13,738 nucleotides of DNA, from NCBI GenBank assembly GCA_934140355.1, contig CAKPBH010000035.1, positions 1 to 13,738 on the forward strand. The letters run 5' to 3'. The stretch comes from an uncultured Bacilli bacterium (GTDB lineage Bacteria; Bacillota_I; Bacilli_A; RF39; UBA660). Under the pieces are notes generated by a model. That model searched no databases, was not told the DNA's origin, and was given only the letters and a program-made list of their open reading frames with translations. A program made the translations under genes and the position numbers. Each line of letters starts with the position of its first letter. Position 1 is the stretch's first letter. Shown here in pieces: positions 7,276-13,738 of this stretch.

Positions 7276-7888
7276 CTTATCAGAAGAATTAATTAATGCA
7301 ATTAGCCATGGAATAGGAGCAGGCTTAAGTATTGCAGCCCTAGTTTTATTAATTGTTCACTCTAAAAATGTTATTAGTGTTTTATCCTCTATTACTTATG
7401 GAGTATCCTTAATTGTTTTATACACTATATCCTGTATCTATCACAGCCTAAGTCCTAAACTAACGGGTAAAAAAGTATTAAGAGTAATTGACCACTGTAA
7501 CGTTTTACTCCTAGAAGCAGGAACATATACTCCAATTTGTACCTGCTTAATCAAAGGAAAACTAGGCCTATCTCTTCTTATCATAATTTGGGTAATTAGC
7601 ATTATCGCTATTGTAGCAAACGCGATAGATGTAGATAAATATCAAGGACTTTCCGTAGTGTGTCATTTAGTTATGGGCTGGGGTATTCTTCTTTTCTATC
7701 CTCTTCTAAAAACCCTTTGTCCTAAAGTAGGTCTTATCTATCTAATTTTAGGAGGAGTTATGTACACCATTGGTGCCATTCTCTATGGATTAGGTGCCAA
7801 GAAAAAATATATGCATTCTATCTTTCACTTCTTTGTCCTAGCAGGTAGCATTTTTCATTTCTTCATGATTTATTTATATGTAATTTAA
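7247..7888 (+). CDS. trhA: PAQR / hemolysin III family membrane protein
   Basis: A 213-residue integral membrane protein with about seven hydrophobic segments. The family metal-site pattern is complete: S62-x3-H66 (SCIYH), D82 (IDHCN), and H190-x3-H194 (HSIFH) in the last helix, matching the zinc-binding residues of PAQR proteins. Bacterial members (TrhA/YqfA, YplQ) are linked to membrane energy or fluidity homeostasis; the old name hemolysin III does not prove a toxin role. The start ATG at 7247 lies inside the end of the U32 gene (29-nt overlap) and is preceded by AGAGGAG, so the two are translated from one transcript. The length is normal for the family. Confidence 0.88.
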   Translation: MQKVKIPKYSLSEELINAISHGIGAGLSIAALVLLIVHSKNVISVLSSITYGVSLIVLYTISCIYHSLSPKLTGKKVLRVIDHCNVLLLEAGTYTPICTCLIKGKLGLSLLIIIWVISIIAIVANAIDVDKYQGLSVVCHLVMGWGILLFYPLLKTLCPKVGLIYLILGGVMYTIGAILYGLGAKKKYMHSIFHFFVLAGSIFHFFMIYLYVI

Positions 7889-7901
7889 TTCTTTAGATGT
7901 G

Positions 7902-7925
7902 AAAAATACTGATAAAGAGATAGAT
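7902..7925 (+). repeat. left half of a split terminator
   Basis: The sequence AAAAATACTGATAAA (7902-7916) starts 14 nt after the hemolysin III stop, where a terminator would be expected, yet has no complementary arm nearby. Its exact 15-nt reverse complement lies at 9979-9993. The following GATAGAT (7919-7925) also has its complement ATCTATC at 9957-9963, so the original left arm may have been longer. Confidence 0.5.
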
Positions 7926-8034
7926 AAATTAATATTTATGTTTCATAAAATAGAAAAGTTTAAATGATTAAGTAGGTTAAAAGTAGTTGGCAATAATTCT
8001 TTATAGAATAAGAAAAAAAGAGATACTTTTATTT

Positions 8035-8070
8035 AAAATCAACTAAAAATGATAAAAAATAGTTGTTTTT
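8035..8070 (+). terminator. possible weak terminator hairpin
   Basis: AAAATCAACTA (8035-8045) can pair with TAGTTGTTTTT (8060-8070) with one T-T mismatch and a 14-nt loop, ending in a short T-run. It is AT-rich, has only two G-C pairs, and lies about 150 nt beyond the hemolysin III stop. It could be a substitute terminator if the original one was split. Confidence 0.3.
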
Positions 8071-8083
8071 GCAAGTGCAAAAA
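8066..8083. repeat. perfect 18-nt inverted repeat upstream of the RhuM gene
   Basis: TTTTTGCA, a 2-nt spacer AG, then TGCAAAAA. It sits about 190 nt before the RhuM start and overlaps the T-run of the hairpin just upstream. The short spacer suits a dimeric protein-binding operator better than an RNA hairpin, but no function can be proved from the sequence. Confidence 0.4.
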
Positions 8084-8221
8084 TGTTTGGTAGTGTAACA
8101 TAGTAACTAAAAAGTTCTTTGTTTTAAAGGATTTTTCAGTTTTGTTGTGCATTTCCATATCCTGTCGTACTATATTTTTAACTATTTTTACAAAATTATA
8201 GAAATTATAAATAATTTAAAG

Positions 8222-8227
8222 TATAAT
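8222..8227 (+). promoter_or_regulatory. candidate -10 box for the RhuM/SLOG pair
   Basis: A perfect TATAAT lies 44 nt before the RhuM start, but no good -35 box stands 16-18 nt upstream. A second candidate further up is TTGTGC (8145-8150), a 17-nt spacer, and TACTAT (8168-8173). The local AT content makes chance matches likely, so the exact start of transcription is uncertain. Confidence 0.35.
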
Positions 8228-8271
8228 TTAATTAGAGATTTTATCATACAAAATGTTTAGGAGGGGAATTA

Positions 8272-9288
8272 ATGCAAACTTTACAAATAAGAAATTCAAC
8301 AGCAGAATTTTTAATTTTTACAAAGCAAAATAATGAGAAAACAATTGAAGTAATTGTAGATAATGAATCGGTATGGCTTAGTCAAAAGTTAATTGCTGAA
8401 CTTTTTGATACAACTAGAAACAATGTTACAATGCACTTAAATAATATTTTAGAACACGAATTAGATAGAAATTTAGTATGTAAGAATTTCTTACATACTG
8501 CTGAAGATGGAAAAAATTATAAAACAAAGTATTATAATTTAGATGCCATTATTTCGGTTGGTTTTAAAGTCAATAGTAAAAGAGCGATAGAATTTAGATT
8601 GTGGGCAATTAATATATTAAAACGATATTCTATTAAAGGATATGTCCTAGATAAAGAAAGACTTAAAAATGGAACATTCTTAAATGAAAATTATTTTGAT
8701 GAATTGCTTGAAGAAATCAGAGAAATTAGAATTAGTGAAAGAAATTTTTATCAAAAAATCACTGATATTTATGCTACTAGTTTAGATTATAATAGAAATT
8801 CCTCTGTCACTAAAGAATTCTTTAAAACAGTACAAAATAAAATGCATTATGCAACACATGGAAATACTGCTGCAGAAGTCATAGTAAAAAGAGCAAATCA
8901 TGAAAAAGAGCATATGGGTCTTACTACTTGGAAAAATTCTCCAAATGGTAAAATTATGGAATCTGATGTTATAATTGCCAAAAATTATTTAACAAAAGAA
9001 GAGTTAAAATCTTTAGAAAGAATAGTTACAATGTATTTAGATTATGCAGAAGATCAAGCTGAAAGGCATATTCCAATGACTATGGAAGATTGGAAAAAAA
9101 GATTAGATGTATTTTTACAATTTAATGAACGAGAAGTGTTAGATAATCCTGGTAAAATTTCTCACAAAATTGCAGAGAGTTTTGCTTTATCAGAATTTGA
9201 GAAATATAGGATTATACAAGATAATTTATTTGAATCTGATTTTGATAAATTTTTGATAGAAATAAAAAATAAAGGAATAGATAATTAA
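8272..9288 (+). CDS. RhuM-family protein
   Basis: The 338-residue product matches the RhuM (virulence_RhuM) family in length and architecture. An N-terminal DNA-binding-like module contains WLSQKLIAELFDTTRNNV (about 34-51), a helix-turn-helix-type pattern, followed by the family segment running from VCKNF (about 68-72) through KTKYYNLDAIISVGFKVNS and then FRLWAINILKRY. The second half is helical and contains HGNTAAEVIVKRAN. RhuM was named from a Salmonella pathogenicity island; the family is common in genomic islands, and its biochemical role is not established. The start has a strong AGGAGGGG (8259-8266) 5 nt before ATG. The SLOG gene begins 13 nt after the stop with its own GGAGG, so the two form an operon. 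No signal peptide or membrane segment is seen, so it is cytosolic. The family is clear; the function is not. Confidence 0.85.
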   Translation: MQTLQIRNSTAEFLIFTKQNNEKTIEVIVDNESVWLSQKLIAELFDTTRNNVTMHLNNILEHELDRNLVCKNFLHTAEDGKNYKTKYYNLDAIISVGFKVNSKRAIEFRLWAINILKRYSIKGYVLDKERLKNGTFLNENYFDELLEEIREIRISERNFYQKITDIYATSLDYNRNSSVTKEFFKTVQNKMHYATHGNTAAEVIVKRANHEKEHMGLTTWKNSPNGKIMESDVIIAKNYLTKEELKSLERIVTMYLDYAEDQAERHIPMTMEDWKKRLDVFLQFNEREVLDNPGKISHKIAESFALSEFEKYRIIQDNLFESDFDKFLIEIKNKGIDN

Positions 9289-9301
9289 TTGGAGGATTTG
9301 T

Positions 9302-9790
9302 ATGAAAAAGATAATTGGAATAATGGGCCCTAACAATGCCACTAAAGAAAATTTAAAAGATGCTTTTGAAATTGGTAAATATGTAGCAGATAAGGGATAT
9401 GCAGTTTTAACTGGTGGATTAAATTTAGGTATTCAAAATGAAGGATTAAAAGGTGCAAAAGCAAATAATGGATTAACTATTGGTATTATGCCTTTTAATG
9501 AACCAGATAAATTTTCTGAATATGTTGACATACCTATTATTACTAATATGAGAAGTGGAAGAAACTATATTAATGCTTTATCAAGTAATTTAGTCATAGC
9601 TTGTGGTATTGATAAAGGAACAATATCCGAAATATCATTATCGTTGGTTAATACGGCTAAAAAGCAAGTTATTATTGTAGGTGCAATAGAAGAAGCTAAT
9701 AAGTTGTTTAAAGTAGTAGATTCTGAAAATGTATATGTTGCTAAAGATTATAAAGAATGTATAAATATTTTTGAAACACTAGATATTTAA
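9302..9790 (+). CDS. SLOG-superfamily (LOG/DprA-like Rossmann) protein, TIGR00725-like
   Basis: The 162-residue protein is a single Rossmann-type domain. It opens IIGIMGP (4-10), followed by TGGLNLGI (37-44), the first nucleotide-binding loop, and the second signature G102-x3-G106-T107-x2-E110 (CGIDKGTISE), a variant of the PGGxGTxxE motif. Relatives include LOG phosphoribohydrolases, which cut the base from a nucleoside monophosphate, and SLOG proteins proposed as sensors or processors of nucleotide-derived signals in conflict systems. Glu110 is kept, so a ribohydrolase activity is possible, but the first residue of the usual PGG is replaced by C and spacing differs, so ligand binding without catalysis is also possible. 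GGAGG (9291-9295) is 6 nt before ATG. It is co-transcribed with RhuM. Confidence 0.8.
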   Translation: MKKIIGIMGPNNATKENLKDAFEIGKYVADKGYAVLTGGLNLGIQNEGLKGAKANNGLTIGIMPFNEPDKFSEYVDIPIITNMRSGRNYINALSSNLVIACGIDKGTISEISLSLVNTAKKQVIIVGAIEEANKLFKVVDSENVYVAKDYKECINIFETLDI

Positions 9791-9928
9791 CCAAATTTGA
9801 CTAAGGTATTATTTTTAGATGATGTGCTGGATTAATGATGAATTAATTAAGAGTAATTATCCACCAGTATTAATGAATGAAAGCCAAATTTATCATTTAA
9901 AAACATGCAAAAATATTATCAACAAGAT

Positions 9929-9969
9929 AAAAGATAGGGAAATCATCCTTAGATTGATCTATCTTTTTT
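9929..9969 (+). terminator. terminator after the SLOG gene
   Basis: AAAAGATAG (9929-9937) pairs with CTATCTTTT (9959-9967) around a 21-nt loop, and the right arm ends in six T. It lies about 140 nt after the SLOG stop and before the next promoter, so it would end the RhuM/SLOG transcript. Confidence 0.6.
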
Positions 9970-9978
9970 GTATAATTT

Positions 9979-9995
9979 TTTATCAGTATTTTTTT
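9979..9995 (+). repeat. right half of a split terminator
   Basis: TTTATCAGTATTTTT (9979-9993, followed by two more T) is the exact reverse complement of 7902-7916. No left arm is found locally. As a terminator right arm with its T-run, it would have completed the hemolysin III terminator if the DNA between the two arms were absent. Confidence 0.5.
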
Positions 9996-10034
9996 GTAAA
10001 CCATCATCTTTTAGTAGCAAAAATTGTCGATATT

Positions 10035-10043
10035 TGCTATAAT
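10035..10043 (+). promoter_or_regulatory. extended -10 promoter of the cell-surface operon
   Basis: TGCTATAAT combines the TGn extension with a perfect TATAAT (10038-10043), 29 nt before the start codon at 10073. The region 17 nt upstream has no strong -35 box. The Shine-Dalgarno AAAGGAG at 10058-10064 follows. Confidence 0.7.
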
Positions 10044-10072
10044 GGGGGTAAGAATGGAAAGGAGTATAAAAT

Positions 10073-12412
10073 ATGCAGAAAAAAACAAGCAAAAATTTAA
10101 TTTTAAAATGTGTTGCTCTTGGAATCGTATGTAGCTTTACTCCTCATGTATATGCCCTAACCGGTATTGTAAATGTCAATGATTCTTTAACTTTAAGAAG
10201 TCAACCAACAACATCAAGTAGTGTGATTACAAGATTTTATAATGCCACAGAATTAACAATTTTAAATACCAATTCTGGAACAGGTAACGGATGTGGTGGT
10301 AATTGGTATAAAGTAAGCTATGGAAACTATACAGGTTATTCTTGTGGTGATTTCATAAAATTAAAAGAAGAGAATCAAACTACTTCTGGAGTAGATGACA
10401 GTTACGCTAAAAAAAATTATGATAATCCAACCAAAAAAGATGGAACAATCATGTGTTATGAAGATACAGGTTCCGTTGGTTTAAGAAGTAGTGCTAATGG
10501 GAGTAGGACAGGCGCTAAAGTTAATTGTGGGGAAGATGTAGATGTTTTAGAAACTGTGGACAAGCCTAATACAACATGTCCTTATTGGTATAAAATAACT
10601 GCAGGTTCTAATACTGGTTATTTATGTGGATATTTCGTAAATACAACAAAATTAACATCAACTGCACAAAATTATTACAATCAGAAAAAAAATGGAGATA
10701 CTATTGAAAGTTATACCCAAAAGTTAAAAACTGCAGGTTTCCCAGATAGTTATATTCCATATTTATTAGAATTACATGCAAGACATTCTAATTGGACTTT
10801 TGAGGCGGAGAAAATTAATCTTAATTTTGATGATGTTGTGACAGGAGAAAGTGGTAATGGGGCCAGTCTACTTCAAAGAAAAGCTCCATTTGATGATGGA
10901 TATTTATCTTTAGATACAAATACTTATAATATTTTAGCAGATACTTTTAAGGAATATGAAAGTGAACCAGGATATTATAATGCCTCGAGAGAAGCTATTG
11001 CTTACTATCTTGACCCAAGAAATTATTTGAATGAAAAGTATATTTTTTCCTTTGAAACATTAGGATATAGTTCTAATCAAAATTCAAGTGTTGTTTCTTC
11101 TATTTTATCCTCTCAAAGTTTTTGGCCAAGTATTTATCAGTATTATAATAGAAGTGGTGCTATTAAAGATAGTACAGGAAATGTTAATGATGATATTGTA
11201 ACATCGTCTTCAAAAATTGGAATTAGTGCTGTTCATGTGGCTAGTCGTATTAAGCAAGAGATATCTGGGATATCTTCATCTGATTCTAGGATAGGAGGAA
11301 ATTTTCAATATAATGGAAAAAGTTATTCTAATTATTATAATTTCTTTAATATAAAATCAAGATGTACAAATTGTAGTTCTATTTATTCTGGATATGCTTA
11401 TGAACAAGGATGGAATACTCCATATAAAGGAATTTATGGTGGAGCATCATTTATGTATAATGGATATATTTCTATAAATCAAGATACTATTTATTATGAA
11501 AAATTTGATGTATCTTCAACGAAAGATGGTAATTTTACCCATCAATATATGCAAAATCTAGCTGCTCCCATTCAAGAAGGTGGAATTAAATATAATGGTT
11601 ATGTTAATAGTATGAATAGTTATTTAAATACAGCCATTAAATTTGTTATTCCTGTATATAATAATATGCCAAATTATACTGTAACATCTCCTAGATTAGG
11701 AAATCCAAATAATTATTTAAAAAATTTAACGATTAATAATAATACTATTAATAACTTTAGTTATAATACTTATAATTATAATGTGTATTTAAGTAGCAAC
11801 ACAACTTCTGTTAAAATTGGAGCAAACACCATTAATGCAAATGCTAAAGTAAGTGGGGCGGATACCATCCAAATTACGTCTGATAATCAAACACAACAAA
11901 TTAATGTAACATCACAAAATGGTAAAACAAGAACTTATACCATTAATTTTATTAGAGAAAAAGATGATTCTCCATCTACTACTATTGAAGATGCAATGAA
12001 TCATTCAGGATTTAAATATAATGATAAAAATATTTTTGGCATTAATGTTGGGACGAATGTGTCTACTATAATTGGGAATATTACTAGTTATAATCATAAA
12101 GTAGGTGTAACAGTAAAATCAAAAAATGGAATAGTTAAAACAAATGATACATTTAAAACTGGAGATAAAGTAACAATTTCTGGTACTAATGGTACAAAAA
12201 CTTATGATGTAGTAATTTTTGGAGATATTAATGGTGATGGTCAAATTACTGCAGTCGATTATGTTAATGTCAAAAATTATATTATGAATCGAAGTAATCT
12301 AACAGATAGTTATTTAAAGGCTGCTGATGTCAATAAAGATGGACAGGTTACGGCGGTAGATTATGTTCAAATTAAAAATAGTATTATGGGAAAAAGTAAT
12401 ATTAATCAATAA
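10073..12412 (+). CDS. secreted SH3b-glucosaminidase with cadherin-like and dockerin domains
   Basis: This 779-residue exported protein has a signal peptide at 1-28 (likely cut after VYA). Two SH3b wall-binding repeats lie at about 30-98 and 122-193; both are rich in cysteines (e.g. NGCGGNWYKV...YSCGDF, CPYWYKI...YLCGYF), probably disulfide-bonded outside the cell. An N-acetylglucosaminidase-like domain (about 210-540) opens FPDSYIPYLLELHARHSNW and contains ASRIKQE with E396 as likely catalytic glutamate; such enzymes cut glycan strands of peptidoglycan. A cadherin-like beta-sandwich lies at about 550-640. The end carries a type I dockerin with two 12-residue calcium loops, D718-N720-D722...D729 and D752-N754-D756...D763, each followed by a helix. 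A dockerin on a wall hydrolase implies docking to a cohesin-bearing surface partner. AAAGGAG (10058-10064) supports the start. It is followed after 11 nt by a surface protein. Confidence 0.88.
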   Translation: MQKKTSKNLILKCVALGIVCSFTPHVYALTGIVNVNDSLTLRSQPTTSSSVITRFYNATELTILNTNSGTGNGCGGNWYKVSYGNYTGYSCGDFIKLKEENQTTSGVDDSYAKKNYDNPTKKDGTIMCYEDTGSVGLRSSANGSRTGAKVNCGEDVDVLETVDKPNTTCPYWYKITAGSNTGYLCGYFVNTTKLTSTAQNYYNQKKNGDTIESYTQKLKTAGFPDSYIPYLLELHARHSNWTFEAEKINLNFDDVVTGESGNGASLLQRKAPFDDGYLSLDTNTYNILADTFKEYESEPGYYNASREAIAYYLDPRNYLNEKYIFSFETLGYSSNQNSSVVSSILSSQSFWPSIYQYYNRSGAIKDSTGNVNDDIVTSSSKIGISAVHVASRIKQEISGISSSDSRIGGNFQYNGKSYSNYYNFFNIKSRCTNCSSIYSGYAYEQGWNTPYKGIYGGASFMYNGYISINQDTIYYEKFDVSSTKDGNFTHQYMQNLAAPIQEGGIKYNGYVNSMNSYLNTAIKFVIPVYNNMPNYTVTSPRLGNPNNYLKNLTINNNTINNFSYNTYNYNVYLSSNTTSVKIGANTINANAKVSGADTIQITSDNQTQQINVTSQNGKTRTYTINFIREKDDSPSTTIEDAMNHSGFKYNDKNIFGINVGTNVSTIIGNITSYNHKVGVTVKSKNGIVKTNDTFKTGDKVTISGTNGTKTYDVVIFGDINGDGQITAVDYVNVKNYIMNRSNLTDSYLKAADVNKDGQVTAVDYVQIKNSIMGKSNINQ

Positions 12413-12423
12413 AGGAGAAATCA

Positions 12424-13725
12424 ATGACAAAAAGAATAAAATATATATTATGCGTAATGTTTACCTTTTTCATTGCTAAGGCAAATGTTTTTGCAGGCTC
12501 TTTATCTATTTGGTCGGGAGCAAAAGAAGTAACTGTTGGACAAACGGTTACTGTTTCTGTAAAAGCCAACAATATAGCGGGAACTTTTAATGTATCTTCT
12601 TCTAATAATGGAATTTTAGCAGGAGGAGAGTCTGGGAAATGGTTAGAAAATGATACCTATACTTTTACCTTTACAGCAAAAAGTGCAGGAACTGCTACTA
12701 TTACTGCGTCATCTTTAGATGTTGCGGATTACGATACAAATGATAAATTTTCCGGTAGCAAATCGGTAAGTATTGTAGTGAAAAATAAAAGTACATCCTC
12801 AAATGGTGGCAGTAGTAATTCAAACAAAGGGGGAACAACGGCAGATAAAAAAGAATACGATTCTAACAATAACTTAAAATCATTAACAGTTGATGGTCAA
12901 AATATAGAACCAACCTTCAATAAAGATACAACAGAGTATAAACTATCTCTTGACCAATCTGTTGAGAAAATAAATGTTCAAGCATCAGCAGAAAGTGATA
13001 AAGCAACGGTATCGGGAACAGGAGAAAAAACATTATCCCAAGGAGAAAATACAATTGAAGTTAAAGTAACTGCTGAAAATGGAAATGAAAAAATTTATAA
13101 AATTATTGTTACGGTAGAAGATAAACATCCCATTTCTACAAAGGTTGGAAAAAATGCTTATACAGTAGTGAAAAAAAATAATAATCTAATCGATAAATTA
13201 GAAAACTATGAAGAAGTAACGATTAAAATAGATGATCAAGATGTTGTTGCTTATAAAAATAATAAAACAGATGTATTATTAGTCATCTTAAAAGATAAAG
13301 ACAATAAATTAGCATACTATACTTACAATGAACAAACCAAAAAATATGAAGAGTATCACTATATCAAAGTAGGCAATATAACCTTACAAATTCTTCCTTC
13401 AACAACTCCAGAAAAATACTTAAAAGATACGCTTAAAATTCAAAATCAAACGATTGACTATTATAAAATCAGTAAAAAAAATAAAATAGGACTAATCTAT
13501 GGTACAAATATTAAAACAGGAAATACAGGATATTATGTATATGATACAGAAGAGGAAACACTAAGTAGATATTATAATCCTGAAGTAAAACTTTACCAAA
13601 AAGAGTTAAAACAATTAAAAGAGTACACTATGATTGTAATTGGTGTAATTGCTCTTTTAAGTATTATTGTCATTATTTGTTCCCTAAAAAAAGGAAAGAA
13701 GAAGAAACATTTAAGAACAATGTAA
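12424..13725 (+). CDS. membrane-anchored Ig-like / cadherin-like surface protein
   Basis: The 433-residue protein has a signal peptide at 1-24 (after VFA), an Ig-like beta-sandwich at about 25-122 (TVGQTVTVSVKANN...; BIG-like), a Ser/Gly/Asn linker at about 122-150, a cadherin-like beta-sandwich at about 152-232 (LKSLTVDGQNIEPTFNKDT, then a TAENGNEKIYKI end), a further domain of unknown type at about 235-390, one transmembrane helix at about 403-422, and a basic cytosolic tail (KKGKKKKHLR). It is therefore fixed in the membrane with its domains outside. The cadherin-like unit is of the same type as in the dockerin protein upstream. The Ig-like domain begins somewhat like a cohesin but is shorter than usual, so I do not call it one. 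AAGGAG (12412-12417) is 6 nt before ATG. It is second in the operon and may hold or position the glucosaminidase. Confidence 0.8.
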   Translation: MTKRIKYILCVMFTFFIAKANVFAGSLSIWSGAKEVTVGQTVTVSVKANNIAGTFNVSSSNNGILAGGESGKWLENDTYTFTFTAKSAGTATITASSLDVADYDTNDKFSGSKSVSIVVKNKSTSSNGGSSNSNKGGTTADKKEYDSNNNLKSLTVDGQNIEPTFNKDTTEYKLSLDQSVEKINVQASAESDKATVSGTGEKTLSQGENTIEVKVTAENGNEKIYKIIVTVEDKHPISTKVGKNAYTVVKKNNNLIDKLENYEEVTIKIDDQDVVAYKNNKTDVLLVILKDKDNKLAYYTYNEQTKKYEEYHYIKVGNITLQILPSTTPEKYLKDTLKIQNQTIDYYKISKKNKIGLIYGTNIKTGNTGYYVYDTEEETLSRYYNPEVKLYQKELKQLKEYTMIVIGVIALLSIIVIICSLKKGKKKKHLRTM

Positions 13726-13738
13726 CTTCTTCTTTTTA
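13695..13738 (+). terminator. terminator of the cell-surface operon, overlapping the stop codon
   Basis: AAAGAAGAAG (13695-13704) pairs with CTTCTTCTTT (13726-13735), with an inner ACAT/ATGT stem (13707-13710 and 13720-13723) across a symmetric AA/AA internal loop. A T-run follows at the window edge. The left arm and loop are inside the coding sequence (the lysine-rich tail), and the stop codon (13723-13725) lies between the arms. Confidence 0.65.

Larger units (their letters stand above)
7889..8271 (+). other. gene-free interval between hemolysin III and the RhuM gene
   Basis: About 380 nt with no convincing reading frame or tRNA. It holds, in order, a half-terminator (7902-7916, possibly to 7925), a minor hairpin ATTCT/AGAAT (7996-8009), an AT-rich hairpin (8035-8070), a palindrome (8066-8083), and candidate promoters for the RhuM gene. 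The stretch 8100-8170 shows nothing else I can name. Confidence 0.5.

Noticed and set aside
9819..10100. Open frame of 93 codons between the SLOG gene and the glucosaminidase gene; its start (INDELIKSNYPPV) faintly recalls the end of Fic-domain proteins.
   Set aside because: It has no Shine-Dalgarno, runs through a terminator, a half-terminator and a promoter, and overlaps the next gene. The Fic-like resemblance is about 13 residues with no HPFxxGNGR motif, too little to call a remnant.
12424..13725. Calling the N-terminal Ig-like domain of the last gene a cohesin.
   Set aside because: The opening strand pattern is similar, but the domain is only about 95 residues, against about 140 for cohesins, and repeated cohesin landmarks are not visible.
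1..13738. CRISPR arrays, tRNA or rRNA genes, transposase genes and riboswitches.
   Set aside because: No spaced direct repeats, cloverleaf sequence, conserved rRNA stretch or transposase motif was seen. The promoter-to-start distances are mostly too short for a riboswitch.

Overview
The window is very AT-rich, all convincing genes lie on the + strand, Shine-Dalgarno sites are strong (AAGGAG types), and TGA works as a stop (it ends the gene at 2957) while tryptophan is TGG. With a secreted glucosaminidase carrying SH3b, cadherin-like and dockerin domains, this suggests a low-GC Firmicutes/Bacilli-type bacterium, perhaps a gut lineage related to the walled ancestors of Mollicutes. The genetic code is standard (not UGA=Trp). 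The species cannot be read from the window.

Region 1 (1-4963) is a self-contained operon with its own sigma-A promoter (67-94) and a hairpin terminator (4922-4963). It encodes a small HAD phosphatase, a HAD-phosphoribosyltransferase fusion, and a PfkB kinase-SIS isomerase/deglycase fusion. Gene spacing is 5 nt and then an ATGA overlap, so the products probably work together. The five catalytic modules look like a route that makes, edits or removes a phosphorylated sugar- or nucleotide-like metabolite. PfkB+SIS+HAD parallels both the heptose-phosphate (HldE/GmhA/GmhB) and fructosamine (FrlD/FrlB) chemistries, while the PRTase points to a PRPP-derived ribosyl product. I do not recognise the set as a named system. 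The HAD-PRTase gene is interrupted by one in-frame TAA (1023-1025), with reading frame and HAD homology continuing directly after it, so this copy is either inactivated, a very recent mutant, or contains a sequence error.

Region 2 (4972-7888) looks like ordinary chromosome: a U32-family protein (RlhA/DUF3656 type, Fe-S cysteines) overlapping a PAQR/hemolysin III membrane protein.

Region 3 (7889-9995) is a compact RhuM + SLOG-family (TIGR00725-like) pair, gene types typical of accessory DNA. It is flanked by what look like the two separated arms of a single terminator: a 15-nt stretch just after the hemolysin III stop (7902-7916) has its exact reverse complement at 9979-9993. The simplest reading is that the pair was inserted into the hemolysin III terminator.

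Region 4 (10035-13738) is a two-gene cell-surface operon with an extended -10 promoter and a terminator at its end: a secreted dockerin-bearing glucosaminidase and a membrane-anchored Ig-like/cadherin-like protein.
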